From Candidatus Sericytochromatia bacterium (GTDB lineage Bacteria > Cyanobacteriota > Sericytochromatia > UBA7694), in assembly GCA_018780035.1 (NCBI GenBank), contig JADMKE010000016.1:1-64000 (forward strand): a stretch of DNA of 64,000 bases. The letters run 5' to 3'. Shown here piece after piece: positions 42,678 to 52,675 of the stretch. Made by a program: the position numbers and the translations under genes. Every line of letters starts with the position of its first letter. Within the stretch, counting starts at the first letter, position 1. A model generated the notes under the pieces. That model saw only the letters and a program-made list of their open reading frames with translations, was not told where the DNA came from and made no database searches.

Positions 42678-44744
42678 ATGGAACCCTTAGACCCCTTTCC
42701 CGAAACAGAACCCCACGACGCCACCGAGATTGGTACGATGTTTGCCGTCTCAGCCACGGTCAAACCCCAGACCCCGACTGAGAACGTGGGCCGAGATCTG
42801 CCGCGTTATGAGCCCATTCAAGAATTGGGCAAAGGCGCCATGGGCGAAGTCTGGCTGATGCGGGACATTTACCTGCGCCGCAAGGTCGCCAGCAAACAAT
42901 TGCTGCCCCAGCTCAACAGTCCCGAAGTCCAGGCCCAGTTTTTAAGCGAGGCCCAAATCACGGCACGCTTGGAGCACCCTGGCGTGGTGCCGGTCTATAC
43001 CCTCGAAATCGACAGCGAGGGGCGTCTCTCTTACGCCATGAAAGTCGTGCAGGGCAATACCCTTAAAGAAGAGATTGGCGAACTGAAAGACGCGCAGCTG
43101 GCCAATCCCAACCGCAAAACTTGGCAGCGGGAGCTGTTTCGCCTGCTCGAAATATTCCTCAAGGTCTGCGACGCCCTGGACTATGCCCACAGCAAAGGCA
43201 TTATTCACCGCGATTTAAAACCTGCCAATATTATGATTGGCCCCTTTCGCGAGGTGTATATCGTGGACTGGGGCATTGCCCAGGTCTGGAATCGCCCCGG
43301 CATCGAAAATGAAGAACCCAGCAAGGTGATTGCGGGCACACCCCGTTACCTCTCCCCCGAACAGGCCCGCTGCCGCCATCTCAAACCTGCCAGTGACCAA
43401 TTTACAATGGGCCTGATTCTGCAAGAGATTCTCACCCTGGCCCCGGCCTTTAAAGCCAGTTCCATGCCCGAAATGCTCAAAAAAATTCTGACGGGTGATC
43501 GTGCCCCCTGTGATCAGGCCCTGGAACTGCACCCGATTCCGGCTGATTTACAGGCCATTGTCAGCAAAGCCACGGCCCTCAAGGCCGATCAGCGCTATGC
43601 CTCGGTGGCCGATCTGGCAACAGATCTGCGCCGCTATCTGCAAGACGTGGAAACCACTGTCAAACCCGACAATCTGCAACGCCGAGCCCTGCGCTGGATC
43701 CGGCGCAATCCCCAACGCGCATTGCTGGGCAGTATGTTGGTTTTGGTCGCCTGCATTTTGGCTGTGGCCGGCAGTTTGTATATCTGGCAACAGACCCAGG
43801 TTCAAACCCAACGCCGCAAAGCCGTGCTCGAAGACCTGCAGCGCAAATTGACCATGACCGGACAGCAATTGGATATTTACCTGAGCGGCTTTGAGGCCCA
43901 ATTGGAATACCTCACAGGCGCTGCCGCTGAAAGCTTTCAACGGGGCGAAGATCTCCCCGGAGAGATGTTTACCCCCCAGCGCTTGCCCCAAACCAGTCTC
44001 TTGCCTTCTGCACAAGAAACCGCAGCAGGTGGCCCCTTGTATTGGCACCAATTTGTTTGGCTCAATCCCTCTCCTGCTTACTCACGCTTGCAGAGTATGC
44101 TGCCGATCTTTCAGCGCGTCTTTGCCGTCAGCGCAGATCCCCAAGGCAATAGTGTGGATTGGCTTCAGAGCCAAGATCATGCCAGTCCTTTGGGTTGGGC
44201 CAGCATCGCCTTTCAATCAGGCCCTCAATTGATCTATCCAGGCAGCCCCCAGGCCGAAACCATCGCAGCCCGTTTGAATCGCGCTTTCACAGCCCAACAG
44301 CCCACAGGTGAGCACTCCCCAACCCGAGAGACCCGGCCCGTTTGGCTGGGCCCCGAGCACTTGGGAGCCACGCGCTTGGGAGCCACGCCTTATTTTATTG
44401 TACAGGCCCCGATTTTCAACGATCAATCACAGGTATTGGGCCTTGGCAGTTTATGTCTGCGCCAACCCAGTTTGGAAAAAGAACTGAAAAAAGCACCTTT
44501 AAACGAGGGACTCCTCTCACTGCTTGTCAGTGATGCCCAGGGCAAGATTCTCTTCAGCCGAGATCAAAGCCAGAAAGAAACCTGGCCCGAGGCCCTGCTC
44601 AAAGATCTCAAAAGTGGCAAAAGTGGCATTTATGAAAGTGCCGAGGGCCTCTATGTTTACCAATCTCTCTCAACGGCCAATTGGCGTTTGATCGCCCGGA
44701 TCGACTTTCAAACCCTTTTAAACCAGAAAGTGGCCCCCAAATGA
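42678..44744 (+). CDS. Transmembrane Ser/Thr kinase with extracytoplasmic sensor (1)
   Basis: 688 residues. Kinase domain about 45-330: GKGAMGEVW, ARLEHPGVVPVYTLEID, HRDLKPANIMI, DWGIA (DFG variant), GTPRYLSPEQA. One TM helix near 352-375 (ALLGSMLVLVACILAVAGSL), then about 310 extracytoplasmic residues with a Cache-like flavour (LPQTSLLPSAQ ... SLSTANWRLIARIDFQ). The ligand is unknown. Its stop overlaps the next kinase gene (ATGA), so the two are made together and might work as partners. Confidence 0.92.
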   Translation: MEPLDPFPETEPHDATEIGTMFAVSATVKPQTPTENVGRDLPRYEPIQELGKGAMGEVWLMRDIYLRRKVASKQLLPQLNSPEVQAQFLSEAQITARLEHPGVVPVYTLEIDSEGRLSYAMKVVQGNTLKEEIGELKDAQLANPNRKTWQRELFRLLEIFLKVCDALDYAHSKGIIHRDLKPANIMIGPFREVYIVDWGIAQVWNRPGIENEEPSKVIAGTPRYLSPEQARCRHLKPASDQFTMGLILQEILTLAPAFKASSMPEMLKKILTGDRAPCDQALELHPIPADLQAIVSKATALKADQRYASVADLATDLRRYLQDVETTVKPDNLQRRALRWIRRNPQRALLGSMLVLVACILAVAGSLYIWQQTQVQTQRRKAVLEDLQRKLTMTGQQLDIYLSGFEAQLEYLTGAAAESFQRGEDLPGEMFTPQRLPQTSLLPSAQETAAGGPLYWHQFVWLNPSPAYSRLQSMLPIFQRVFAVSADPQGNSVDWLQSQDHASPLGWASIAFQSGPQLIYPGSPQAETIAARLNRAFTAQQPTGEHSPTRETRPVWLGPEHLGATRLGATPYFIVQAPIFNDQSQVLGLGSLCLRQPSLEKELKKAPLNEGLLSLLVSDAQGKILFSRDQSQKETWPEALLKDLKSGKSGIYESAEGLYVYQSLSTANWRLIARIDFQTLLNQKVAPK

Positions 44745-46873
44745 GCGAAATCAAAGCCGAAGAAAGTGATCCGCTTGAACTGACCATGCACGAATTCGGG
44801 CATCTCAGTCCCACCGCTGAGATGCGCGAAAATCCCACGGCCACCCCCAATGCCATTGGCAAACAGCATTACGAGATTTTGCAAATGCTGGGAGAAGGGG
44901 CGATGGGCACGGTCCATCTGGTCCGCGACAGCCGCTTGGAGCGCACGGTGGCGTATAAACAGCTGCACAAACGCATTCAGAGCGACAATCCCGAAGTGCA
45001 TCAGCGCTTTTTGGGTGAGGTCCAGATCACGGCCCAATTGCCCCACCCGTATATCGTGCCGGTCTACAGCCTCGAGGTGACCGAAGCCGGGGTGGGTTAC
45101 ACCATGAAGTGCATCCAGGGCAAAACCTTCAAAGAGCTGATTACCGAGGCCAAAGCCAAAAATGCCGAACCCCATAAAATCACTTATCCCCAGGATTTCC
45201 CCAACCTCTTGGAGCATTTTCTCAAGGTCTGTGAGGCCCTGTCTTTTGCCCATTTTAAAGGTGTGATTCACAGGGATCTCAAACCCGCCAACCTGATGCT
45301 CGGGCCCCACAACGAGATCTACGTTATGGACTGGGGCATTGCCCGTCCCTTTGGCGAGGCAGCCAAAGACTACCCCTTTGAAGCCGGGGAAAAAAACCAA
45401 ATGATCGGCACCCCCCGTTATATGTCACCGGAACAGGCCCGCGGCGTCAACGATCGCCTCGACGAGCGCAGCGACCTCTTTGCCCTGGGCCTGATTTTAT
45501 ACGAGTTGGTCTGTTTGCAGCCGGGCTACAAGGCCAGCAGCACCTCCGAATTGCTCGAAAAGGTGCGCAAGGGCCAGCTCAATCCTGTGGCCTTTTTTCG
45601 GCCCGAACTCAAGGTTCCACGCGAATTACAGGCAATTATCTCCAAGGCCACCGCCTGGAAACGGGCCGACCGCTACCCCAATGTCGAAGCCATGTCCCAG
45701 GATCTGCGCCGCTACCTGCGCGGCGAAGCGGTACAGGCCGCACCAGATACCCCACTGCAGGCCGCTGGTCGCTGGTTTCGCGTTCACCGCACGGCCTGTC
45801 TGAGCAGTCTGATGGTACTGGTTTTGGGCAGCAGTCTCTGGACCCTCTGGAACCTGCTCCAGCAACAGCAGACCCTGCAAGCCGCCCTCCAACGCGAGCA
45901 GGTGATCACCCAGTTTATGGGACAAATTCTGAATCAGGGCCAAGCGGTCGATCGCTATATGGTCGCGATTCCGCGCTCGCTTGAAAATATGGCAGGCACA
46001 GCAATCCAAACCCTGGATCACAGCAAGCCCCAACCCAATTTCCCCTATTATCTCGACGATGATCATTGGAGCAAACGGGTACCCGACCAAATCCAATCGG
46101 CCCATTATGGCACCAAGATCAGCACCGGCTGGACCACCTATACCTTGCCTTGGGGTGCCCCTGAGTCCTCCCTCAAGCCCTATTTGCACAAACTGGGCCC
46201 CCTCAAAGACTATCTGCGCAATCTCTTGATCCGCAGCGGCAAAGAGCAGGGCGCCACTGAGACCGATCCCAAAGTCTTGGTGGCCAAACAGGGGGTGCCG
46301 CTGATGTATGTCAATATTTCGACCGAAGAGGGGATTCTCAGCTTTTATCCTGGTGCCAGTTACAATACCCCTGGCTACGACGTGCGCAAGCGGCCCTTTT
46401 ACCGATTGGTGCGCGACAAACGCGGAGTCCACTGTGGCAATCCTTATATCGACCGCCTTTCGGGCTCGCTTTTGCCCTGCAGCCTGGCAATCTATGATGC
46501 CCAAGAGCGCTTTCGCGGGGTGGTTTCCATCGACCTGCAATTCAATTACCTGGCCCGCAACGTCTTAAATATTTCCAATATTCCCGGCCTGCGCAACAGC
46601 TATTTGCTCGATGAAAAAGGCCAGGTGATCGTCAAAGGCAGCGACCGCAATCAAAAGATTGAAAAACGCGAAAAAATCAACCAGGGCATGCAACTCTCAC
46701 GTTTTAAGAATGAAGACCTGCTCAGAAAAATCGAGTTACACAGCGAAAGTGGCTATCTGCGCAACGCAAATACCACCTTGGGCTATTTGCGTTTGAATTT
46801 TCAGGGCTGGTATTTTGTCGTCGAAGCAGAGACCGAGCCCCTTTTTGCCATGTCCCCCTCAGGAAAGAACTAA
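44741..46873 (+). CDS. Transmembrane Ser/Thr kinase with dCache-like sensor (2)
   Basis: About 710 residues from the ATG at 44741, which overlaps the previous stop. Kinase: GEGAMGTVH, HRDLKPANLML, DWGIARPFG, GTPRYMSPEQARG. TM near 365-387 (SSLMVLVLGSSLWTLWNLL), then an extracytoplasmic Cache-type domain with DVRKRPFYRLVR, GNPYIDRLSGSL and FRGVVSIDLQFNYLA. This matches sensor kinases that respond to small external ligands. The kinase halves of this and the preceding gene are paralogous. The downstream methyltransferase starts four bases after its stop. Confidence 0.93.
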   Translation: MSEIKAEESDPLELTMHEFGHLSPTAEMRENPTATPNAIGKQHYEILQMLGEGAMGTVHLVRDSRLERTVAYKQLHKRIQSDNPEVHQRFLGEVQITAQLPHPYIVPVYSLEVTEAGVGYTMKCIQGKTFKELITEAKAKNAEPHKITYPQDFPNLLEHFLKVCEALSFAHFKGVIHRDLKPANLMLGPHNEIYVMDWGIARPFGEAAKDYPFEAGEKNQMIGTPRYMSPEQARGVNDRLDERSDLFALGLILYELVCLQPGYKASSTSELLEKVRKGQLNPVAFFRPELKVPRELQAIISKATAWKRADRYPNVEAMSQDLRRYLRGEAVQAAPDTPLQAAGRWFRVHRTACLSSLMVLVLGSSLWTLWNLLQQQQTLQAALQREQVITQFMGQILNQGQAVDRYMVAIPRSLENMAGTAIQTLDHSKPQPNFPYYLDDDHWSKRVPDQIQSAHYGTKISTGWTTYTLPWGAPESSLKPYLHKLGPLKDYLRNLLIRSGKEQGATETDPKVLVAKQGVPLMYVNISTEEGILSFYPGASYNTPGYDVRKRPFYRLVRDKRGVHCGNPYIDRLSGSLLPCSLAIYDAQERFRGVVSIDLQFNYLARNVLNISNIPGLRNSYLLDEKGQVIVKGSDRNQKIEKREKINQGMQLSRFKNEDLLRKIELHSESGYLRNANTTLGYLRLNFQGWYFVVEAETEPLFAMSPSGKN

Positions 46874-46877
46874 ATCC

Positions 46878-47702
46878 ATGCCCACTCTCGAAACCCAGAA
46901 CCGCCAGCTGTATTTGGATTTGCTCAAACGGGTCTTGGGGGATTTTATTTATGATCTCGGTGCTGCCAAAGACGAAAAATACCCAACAATGACCTGGGCC
47001 GACACCCGCACAGGTCGCAAACACACACTCTCAACCTATGCCGATTATAAAGCCAATGGGCTGCTCTTTCCCCAACAGGCCCACACCATGATCGGTCTCA
47101 AACGCCTGGACAATCTGCAGTTCTGTTTGGAACAGATTTTGGCCCAAAACACCCCCGGAGACCTGCTCGAAGCGGGTGTCTGGCGCGGGGGAGCCTGTAT
47201 TTTTATGCGCGGCCTGCTCAAGGCCTATGGCGAGACCCAACGCAAGGTCTGGGTCGCAGATTCGTTTGTCGGCTTTCAAGCCAGCGATCTGGTCAACACC
47301 AATATTGACCTCGAAAAAACCAATTATCACAGTGTCTCTCAGGCACAGGTCGCCGAACATTTTAAGGCCTATGACCTCTTGGATGAACAGGTGGTTTTTT
47401 TGCCTGGATTCTTAGACCAAAGCTTGCCCAAAGCACCGATTGAAGCCTTGGCTCTCTTGCGTTTGGACGTGGATTTTTACCATCCCACCCTGGAGGGACT
47501 GACCTGGCTCTACCCCCGTCTGTCTCCTGGCGGATTTGTGATCATCGACGATTATTATGCCTTTGAAGGCTGCCGCCAAGCGGTCAATGCTTACCGCCAA
47601 GTACACCAGATCAGTGAGCCCTTGGTACGGATCGATCCCTGCGCCGTCTATTGGCAAAAGAGCACATCCAGTCAGGGGGCTCTTGCTCCTGGAAATGACT
47701 GA
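46878..47702 (+). CDS. TylF/MycF-type O-methyltransferase
   Basis: About 274 residues from the ATG at 46878. SAM-binding region LLEAGVWRGGACIFMRGLL, the WVADSFVGF motif, metal-binding LRLDVDFYHPTLEGL and VIIDDYYAFEGCR, all typical of macrocin-type sugar O-methyltransferases. In antibiotic producers these act on deoxysugars; here, beside two sensor kinases, the acceptor is unknown and could be a surface glycan. It is cotranscribed with the kinases by spacing (four bases). Confidence 0.9.
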   Translation: MPTLETQNRQLYLDLLKRVLGDFIYDLGAAKDEKYPTMTWADTRTGRKHTLSTYADYKANGLLFPQQAHTMIGLKRLDNLQFCLEQILAQNTPGDLLEAGVWRGGACIFMRGLLKAYGETQRKVWVADSFVGFQASDLVNTNIDLEKTNYHSVSQAQVAEHFKAYDLLDEQVVFLPGFLDQSLPKAPIEALALLRLDVDFYHPTLEGLTWLYPRLSPGGFVIIDDYYAFEGCRQAVNAYRQVHQISEPLVRIDPCAVYWQKSTSSQGALAPGND

Positions 47703-47717
47703 TCTATAATGGAAGAT

Positions 47718-48965
47718 ATGAAAAAATTAGCACTCCTCGTCATCCTCTCCTCTTTCACCCTCTCTGCCCCTGCATTGTCTGCGGAGCCCCTCAGCGAGTT
47801 TATCTCCGCTCAAGAAGATCTCCGTCGGGACGGCAAGCGTTATTCTCAATCGGCACGGGCTTTTGCCTTTTATGAAAAGGGGCTGCAGGCCCTCAAAACA
47901 AAAAAACCCCAAGAGGCGGTAGAAGCCTTCACCAAAGCCCTGCGGGTCTACCCTTCATATGCCGAGGCCTTTTATGAGCGAGGCAATGCCTATTTATTGC
48001 TCAAAGCCCCGGAACGGGCCCTGGCCGATTTTTCAAAGGTAATTGATTTGCAAGCCAAACCTTTGCTGGTGGATGCCTATAATAATCGCGGTTTTGTCTA
48101 CAATGATTTATTAAAACAGTACGATAAAGCGGTGGCCGATTTTAGCCAAGCCATCCAACTCAACCCACTCTACGCGCGCGCTTGGTACAACCGCGGTCTC
48201 GCTCACGACCGCTTGGGACAACACGAAGCAGCCGTGGCCGACTACAGCAAAACCCTGCAGCTTCAAGCAGACTACCTCGATGCGTATAATAACCGGGGCA
48301 TCAGCTATTTGGACCTCAAAGAATACGACAAGGCCCTGCAAGACTTCGAAAAGGCCATCAAATTGGCCCCCAATTATGCTGTCGCCTATTATAATCTGGG
48401 TTTGATTTACGCCTACCGCAAAAATTACGAAAAATCCCTGCAGTACTACAGCCAGGCGATTGAGCGCAACCCCAATTATGTCGAGGCCTACCACAATCGC
48501 GGTTATCTCTATAACGATGTGCGCAAAGATTACGAAAAAGCGCTCAACGACTTCAACCGGGCCCTGGCGATCGATCCGACGTATATCAACGCCTACTTCA
48601 ACCGGGGACTGACCTATTACAATAAAAAAGACTTCCCCAATGCCATTTTGGACTTTAGTCAGGTGATCAAAGACAATGGCAAAGACGCTGATGCCCTCTA
48701 TTACAGAGGAGATTGCCACTATTGGCTCAATCAGCTCGATGCGGCCATTCTCGACTTTCAAGCGGTGGTCAGTTTAACCCCTGAAGATGCCTCCACCCAT
48801 TATCTCTTGGCCAGTCTCTACGCCCAGAAAAAAGATGCGCCCAAAGCCTTGGCCGCACTTTCTCTGGCCATTCAACACAATCCCGACCTCAAACGGGCCG
48901 CTCGCAACGAAGCTGCCTTGGTCTTTTTGCGCAAGCTGCCTGAGTTTCAAAAGCTGGTAAAATAA
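47718..48965 (+). CDS. Exported TPR-repeat protein
   Basis: About 415 residues. I choose the ATG at 47718 because it starts the signal peptide MKKLALLVILSSFTLSAPAL directly; an ATG nine bases earlier is possible. The mature protein is a solenoid of about nine tetratricopeptide repeats with the recurring YNRGxAYxxLGQYxxAxxDYxxAIxLxP pattern (for example LGQHEAAVADYSKTLQLQAD). TPR proteins scaffold partner proteins in the periplasm or at the outer membrane. 15 bases after the methyltransferase gene, so possibly in the same unit. Confidence 0.9.
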   Translation: MKKLALLVILSSFTLSAPALSAEPLSEFISAQEDLRRDGKRYSQSARAFAFYEKGLQALKTKKPQEAVEAFTKALRVYPSYAEAFYERGNAYLLLKAPERALADFSKVIDLQAKPLLVDAYNNRGFVYNDLLKQYDKAVADFSQAIQLNPLYARAWYNRGLAHDRLGQHEAAVADYSKTLQLQADYLDAYNNRGISYLDLKEYDKALQDFEKAIKLAPNYAVAYYNLGLIYAYRKNYEKSLQYYSQAIERNPNYVEAYHNRGYLYNDVRKDYEKALNDFNRALAIDPTYINAYFNRGLTYYNKKDFPNAILDFSQVIKDNGKDADALYYRGDCHYWLNQLDAAILDFQAVVSLTPEDASTHYLLASLYAQKKDAPKALAALSLAIQHNPDLKRAARNEAALVFLRKLPEFQKLVK

Positions 48966-49020
48966 ACATGTCTGTTTTTAACTCTGGCACGTATCGCCAA
49001 GACGCGAGGTTTTGCGCCGC

Positions 49021-49596
49021 ATGAAGTTTTTCTATGACTCCCGCACCGATCAGCTCGGTATACAGTTTCAGCCTGCGCGCAAAAAACCCACAGGCAAAAT
49101 TCAGCGCAACCGCAAAGAAGTCATGCCGGGGGTCTGGATGGACTGGGACGAACGCAACAATCTCGAACGGATCGAAATTCGCGAAGCCTCGCGCCACCAG
49201 CCCGAACTCAAGAACTTTATTGGTGAGCTGGTGCAAGAGGTGATCAAAAATGCCCAAGACATCCCCAAAGAGGTGCTTTTGGCGATCGAAGGCACAATCA
49301 AGCTCAGCCAAGAAGATGGCCCCAGCACCCGCAGCGAAGACTACCAGCCCCGACTGAGTTTTGATGCCGTGGCCAACACCCTCACCACCGAATTCCGTAC
49401 CCCCAAACCGGGCGAGGTACAAATGAACAAACGCGAAGTGATTCCGGGTATTATCGCCAGTTTTACCGATCAAGGTGAATTGCTCTCGATGGACATGTTA
49501 CAGGCCCTACAACACTTTCCAGCCCTGCAACAATTTGTCCAGCAGGGCAACGAAATGTTGGCCATGCAACATCTGCTGCGCAATTTTAACCGCTAA
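49021..49596 (+). CDS. Two-domain DUF2283-like protein
   Basis: About 191 residues from the ATG at 49021, with a TTG nine bases earlier in frame. Two related halves: MKFFYDSRTDQLGIQF ... MPGVWMDWDERNNLERIEI and LSFDAVANTLTTEFRT ... IPGIIASFTDQGELLSMDML. This internal repeat matches the DUF2283 pattern (short beta-hairpin units ending in a D-x-x-G-x-L-x-x-I/M motif). Cytoplasmic, function unknown. Convergent with the VWA operon. Confidence 0.8.
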   Translation: MKFFYDSRTDQLGIQFQPARKKPTGKIQRNRKEVMPGVWMDWDERNNLERIEIREASRHQPELKNFIGELVQEVIKNAQDIPKEVLLAIEGTIKLSQEDGPSTRSEDYQPRLSFDAVANTLTTEFRTPKPGEVQMNKREVIPGIIASFTDQGELLSMDMLQALQHFPALQQFVQQGNEMLAMQHLLRNFNR

Positions 49597-49618
49597 AATG
49601 ACGGCGAATAATTAAGAC

Positions 49619-49648
49619 GCAAAAAAGCGGGGCTGCTACTGGCCCCGC
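49619..49648 (-). terminator. Rho-independent terminator of the VWA operon
   Basis: On the minus strand GCGGGGC-loop 8-GCCCCGC is followed by TTTTTT, 30 bases beyond the VWA stop at 49678. Stem is perfect over seven bases. It also lies 31 bases beyond the convergent DUF2283-like stop. Confidence 0.88.
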
Positions 49649-49677
49649 CCATCATCAGCAGCTAAAAACAATCAGAA

Positions 49678-51438
49678 TCAGGGTGTGTTTGAGAGCTTAA
49701 AAAAGCTTTCAATCAATTTGCGGTACTCACTCGAAAGGGCACTGGCATAATCACCCAGGTCTTTGTTGAGTTCCTGTTTGGCGGCTTCGGGTGTCAGCTC
49801 TTTTTTGATCAAACTGGTCAAGAGCGTGATCATACGGGCGTCTTTGATATTGTTGAGATCTTTGCCCAAGATCTCTTTGAGCGTCCGTTTATACACCTCT
49901 TCTTTGGCCTCGCCGGTCTGGGGATCTTTATACATGATCGTCAGCGTCAGACTTTGCTCGAGCAAAGAGGCATCGTCTCCGGCTTGAAACCGCTCCCAGA
50001 AATACTGTGAGGTATTGTAAGAGAAATTGGTGGGCTGAACTTCGCTTTGCACCTTGGAAGATTGCTCCGCGGCGGACATGGCATGTTTCAGTGCAATCGG
50101 ATAGTCCAGACGGAACTGCACATCGCGGGCGGCCACAGTCATTAATGCCATAAAGCGCTCTTTGAAAGCCCGCTCAGCATCGTTGCGCGTAATCACAGAG
50201 AAATAAGCGCCCCGACCGGCTTCGGTCAATTTATTGAGAAAAGTCTCATTAAAGTTCGGACCAAAACCCAGCCCCGAAAAATAAATACCTTCAGCATTGT
50301 TGATGCGGGTATTTTGGGCAATCACAGAGGAGTCCACTTGACCGATATTGGCAAAGGCATCGGTCAACATCAAGACCCGGTTGATTTTGCCGGGTTGATA
50401 GGACTTTTGTGCCAAGGCGTAAGCGGTGCGAATGCCCGCGTCTAAATTGGTGCCACCCTGGGTTTGCAAGCTGCGCACCACACTCAGGTATTTGCTGGCA
50501 TCCCCTTCATAGGTGAAGTTTTCAAGGGCCACAACCGCAGAGGTCGAAAAGGTCACCAGATTGATCACATCACCGGGTTTGAAACTGCCTGCGAGGCTCT
50601 CCAAACCGGCTTTGGCCACATCCAGCAAGCTGGGCGAACGGCCATCATCGGTCACCACCGGGGTCTGTTCGTTCATTGAGCCCGAAACATCCACCACCAA
50701 GGTCAAAGCCAAATTCTGGCGCTGCTGAGCGTCCAGCTCTGGCGCTGAGACATGCACACCCAAGTCGTAGGTATTGCCTGTTTCTTGGCCTTCAGCACTG
50801 CCATGTTGCCAGAGACCCATCGAGACCTTAAACAACCCCGTGGATTCTTGACCCTGTTTGACAAACGACTCATAATTCAAAAATTCCCAAGGCCGGGCCC
50901 AACTGACAGTGGGAGCAAAACCCTGTTTGAGCGCATATTTTGTCAATTCCACCCCAGCGGTGCTGGCAGAGTCATCATACGAAAAGTAAAAATAATCTGT
51001 GGTCTTTTTCTCTGGCTCAGCTGAAGGCTGAACTGAAGACGCAGGTGTGGGGGTGCTCACGGGTGTGGGAGTTGGTTCAACGGGCTGTGTCGTCAGCACG
51101 GGAGCGGTGAGCGCACTGTCATTCGCACCTGTAGCAGAACCACCACCAGCTTGCCCTGAAGCAGGCAAGGGCTGGGGCGCGTTGGGGGGCAAAATGGCAT
51201 TTTTACCAGCAGGAAGAGGCGCACCTACAGCGATGGCCGTGTTTTCGGCGACAGGTTTTAAGAGCGAGTCTGTCGCGCGTGTTGGCAGCGGCCCTTTGGG
51301 CGGAGGGGTGATAGAGTTAGAACCCAATTGCACATTGCCCGTGCCGGGGGCATTGGCCAAAGGAGGTGCCTGCTGACAGCCTGCCACACCCAACGTCAAT
51401 GCAGTCAAGCTGAGGGTCAAGATAGATCTGAATTTCAT
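49678..51438 (-). CDS. VWA-domain lipoprotein (copy 2)
   Basis: 586 residues. Lipobox VAGC about 21. A Pro/Ala/Gly linker (about 40-140) leads to the same FYFSYDDSASTAGVEL and WARPWEFLNYESF lead-in seen in copy 1, then the VWA domain with MIDAS DVSGSM (about 251), GGTNLDAG and LMLTDAFANIG. The C-terminal domain also pairs with copy 1 (EILGKDLNNIKDARMITLL versus ELLGKDLENIKDAHLITLL). It lacks the regulatory-like beta domain present in copy 1. Starts by ATGA overlap with the XRE-TPR gene; a terminator follows. Surface metal-dependent adhesion or assembly is the usual role of such proteins. Confidence 0.92.
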   Translation of the reverse strand: MKFRSILTLSLTALTLGVAGCQQAPPLANAPGTGNVQLGSNSITPPPKGPLPTRATDSLLKPVAENTAIAVGAPLPAGKNAILPPNAPQPLPASGQAGGGSATGANDSALTAPVLTTQPVEPTPTPVSTPTPASSVQPSAEPEKKTTDYFYFSYDDSASTAGVELTKYALKQGFAPTVSWARPWEFLNYESFVKQGQESTGLFKVSMGLWQHGSAEGQETGNTYDLGVHVSAPELDAQQRQNLALTLVVDVSGSMNEQTPVVTDDGRSPSLLDVAKAGLESLAGSFKPGDVINLVTFSTSAVVALENFTYEGDASKYLSVVRSLQTQGGTNLDAGIRTAYALAQKSYQPGKINRVLMLTDAFANIGQVDSSVIAQNTRINNAEGIYFSGLGFGPNFNETFLNKLTEAGRGAYFSVITRNDAERAFKERFMALMTVAARDVQFRLDYPIALKHAMSAAEQSSKVQSEVQPTNFSYNTSQYFWERFQAGDDASLLEQSLTLTIMYKDPQTGEAKEEVYKRTLKEILGKDLNNIKDARMITLLTSLIKKELTPEAAKQELNKDLGDYASALSSEYRKLIESFFKLSNTP

Positions 51439-52649
51439 ACTTCTTCTCCTTGGTTGAGTATCCGGGCAAAGTCCCGCTTGCGGGCCTGTCTCAAATGATT
51501 TAAATCTGGGTCGTGACGCGCCTCAGAACGGGCGGGATTATTGCCTGAATTGGCCTCAAAGGCCAATTGAAGCGCTTTTAAACCCCGATCTAACCAGCTC
51601 TTTTGGGGAGCGTGGGCATAACTCAAACTACAAAAGCAGGCATCGATATAATGTACCAACCAATAGCCAGGATTAAAGCTGTCCAGCAGTCCCAAGGTCA
51701 ATTCTGCTTCAGAGAAACGCCCACTTTTGGTATAAGCATGGGCCAGAAAAGCGCCAGATTCCATCAAGGTCTGTTGGCCCAATTGCTGTTTATGGGGTGA
51801 AATCAAGACCCGCTTAAAATAATGAATGGTGCGCTCCCAATAGACTTGGCTGGTTTGGGGGTCCATCAAAAAAGCCTGATTAAAACTCAAACGGGCATAC
51901 TCATCACAGATAAACACGTCGTCGGGCACCATTTCCATGGCCCCTTCAAATTTGGCTGCGGCCTGTGCAAAGTCTGCCAAAGCGGCTTTGCGGTCTGCTT
52001 CGTCTTTTTCAGCCAAAAAGCGGCCCAAAGCATCATAGCCCCGCAAAAAATAAACAGCGCCCAGATTAAAATGAAAATCTGCTGCGCGGATGTCCAACTG
52101 GGCCTGAGCCGGATGCAGTTCATAGCTGCGCAGGGCTGTCTCTTGATTGAGCAAAGCCGCGTCGTAATTGCCCCGGCTCAGTTCCAGGGTCGAGAGCAGC
52201 GACTGCAATTGCACCCCTTCAGAAAAGAGTTGCAATCCTTGCTGGATCTTCTCTTGCGCTTGGGCCGTGCGACCGGCTTTGATCAGGGCATAGACCAAGC
52301 GCAAATAAGTCGAAAAATCTTCGGGATGCTGACTCAGGCTTTGCTCGTAAGTGGCAACAGCATCCCGATAGGCAGCGGCAGCGTCGCTGTTAACCGGTGC
52401 AAAACCAGCCAGAATCAAAAGCTCATCCCGGGCATTGCCGTTCCCCCCAGGAAAAAGCACTTCGGCCAATTTGAGCACCACCTCGCGAGAAGGTTGGCGT
52501 TCACCGGCCTCTAACAGTGAGATATACGATTTAGAAACGGCAATGGACTGGGCCAGTTTCTCCATATTAAGTCCTTTTTCTTTGCGCAAAACTGATAGGC
52601 GTCTGCTAAAAGGACTCTGAAGACCGTCATTTTGTTTCCCTTTTGGCAC
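51435..52649 (-). CDS. XRE-family regulator with TPR-like C-terminus (copy 2)
   Basis: 404 residues from a GTG with AGGAGG seven bases upstream. HTH_XRE at about 13-70: FSRRLSVLRKEKGLNMEKLA ... SKSYISLLEAGERQPSREVV. TPR-like C-terminal domain to about 380. Alignment with copy 1 is clear (YISLLEAGERQPSRE versus YIGMLESGERQPSRD, plus LQSLLSTLELSRGNYDAALL versus LQSLVAMLELSRGHYQEAIL). It sits inside a four-gene operon between two lipoproteins upstream and the VWA lipoprotein downstream. Confidence 0.9.
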   Translation of the reverse strand: MPKGKQNDGLQSPFSRRLSVLRKEKGLNMEKLAQSIAVSKSYISLLEAGERQPSREVVLKLAEVLFPGGNGNARDELLILAGFAPVNSDAAAAYRDAVATYEQSLSQHPEDFSTYLRLVYALIKAGRTAQAQEKIQQGLQLFSEGVQLQSLLSTLELSRGNYDAALLNQETALRSYELHPAQAQLDIRAADFHFNLGAVYFLRGYDALGRFLAEKDEADRKAALADFAQAAAKFEGAMEMVPDDVFICDEYARLSFNQAFLMDPQTSQVYWERTIHYFKRVLISPHKQQLGQQTLMESGAFLAHAYTKSGRFSEAELTLGLLDSFNPGYWLVHYIDACFCSLSYAHAPQKSWLDRGLKALQLAFEANSGNNPARSEARHDPDLNHLRQARKRDFARILNQGEEV

Positions 52650-52675
52650 AAGGAATCCTCCTTTTTTTTTAGTGC

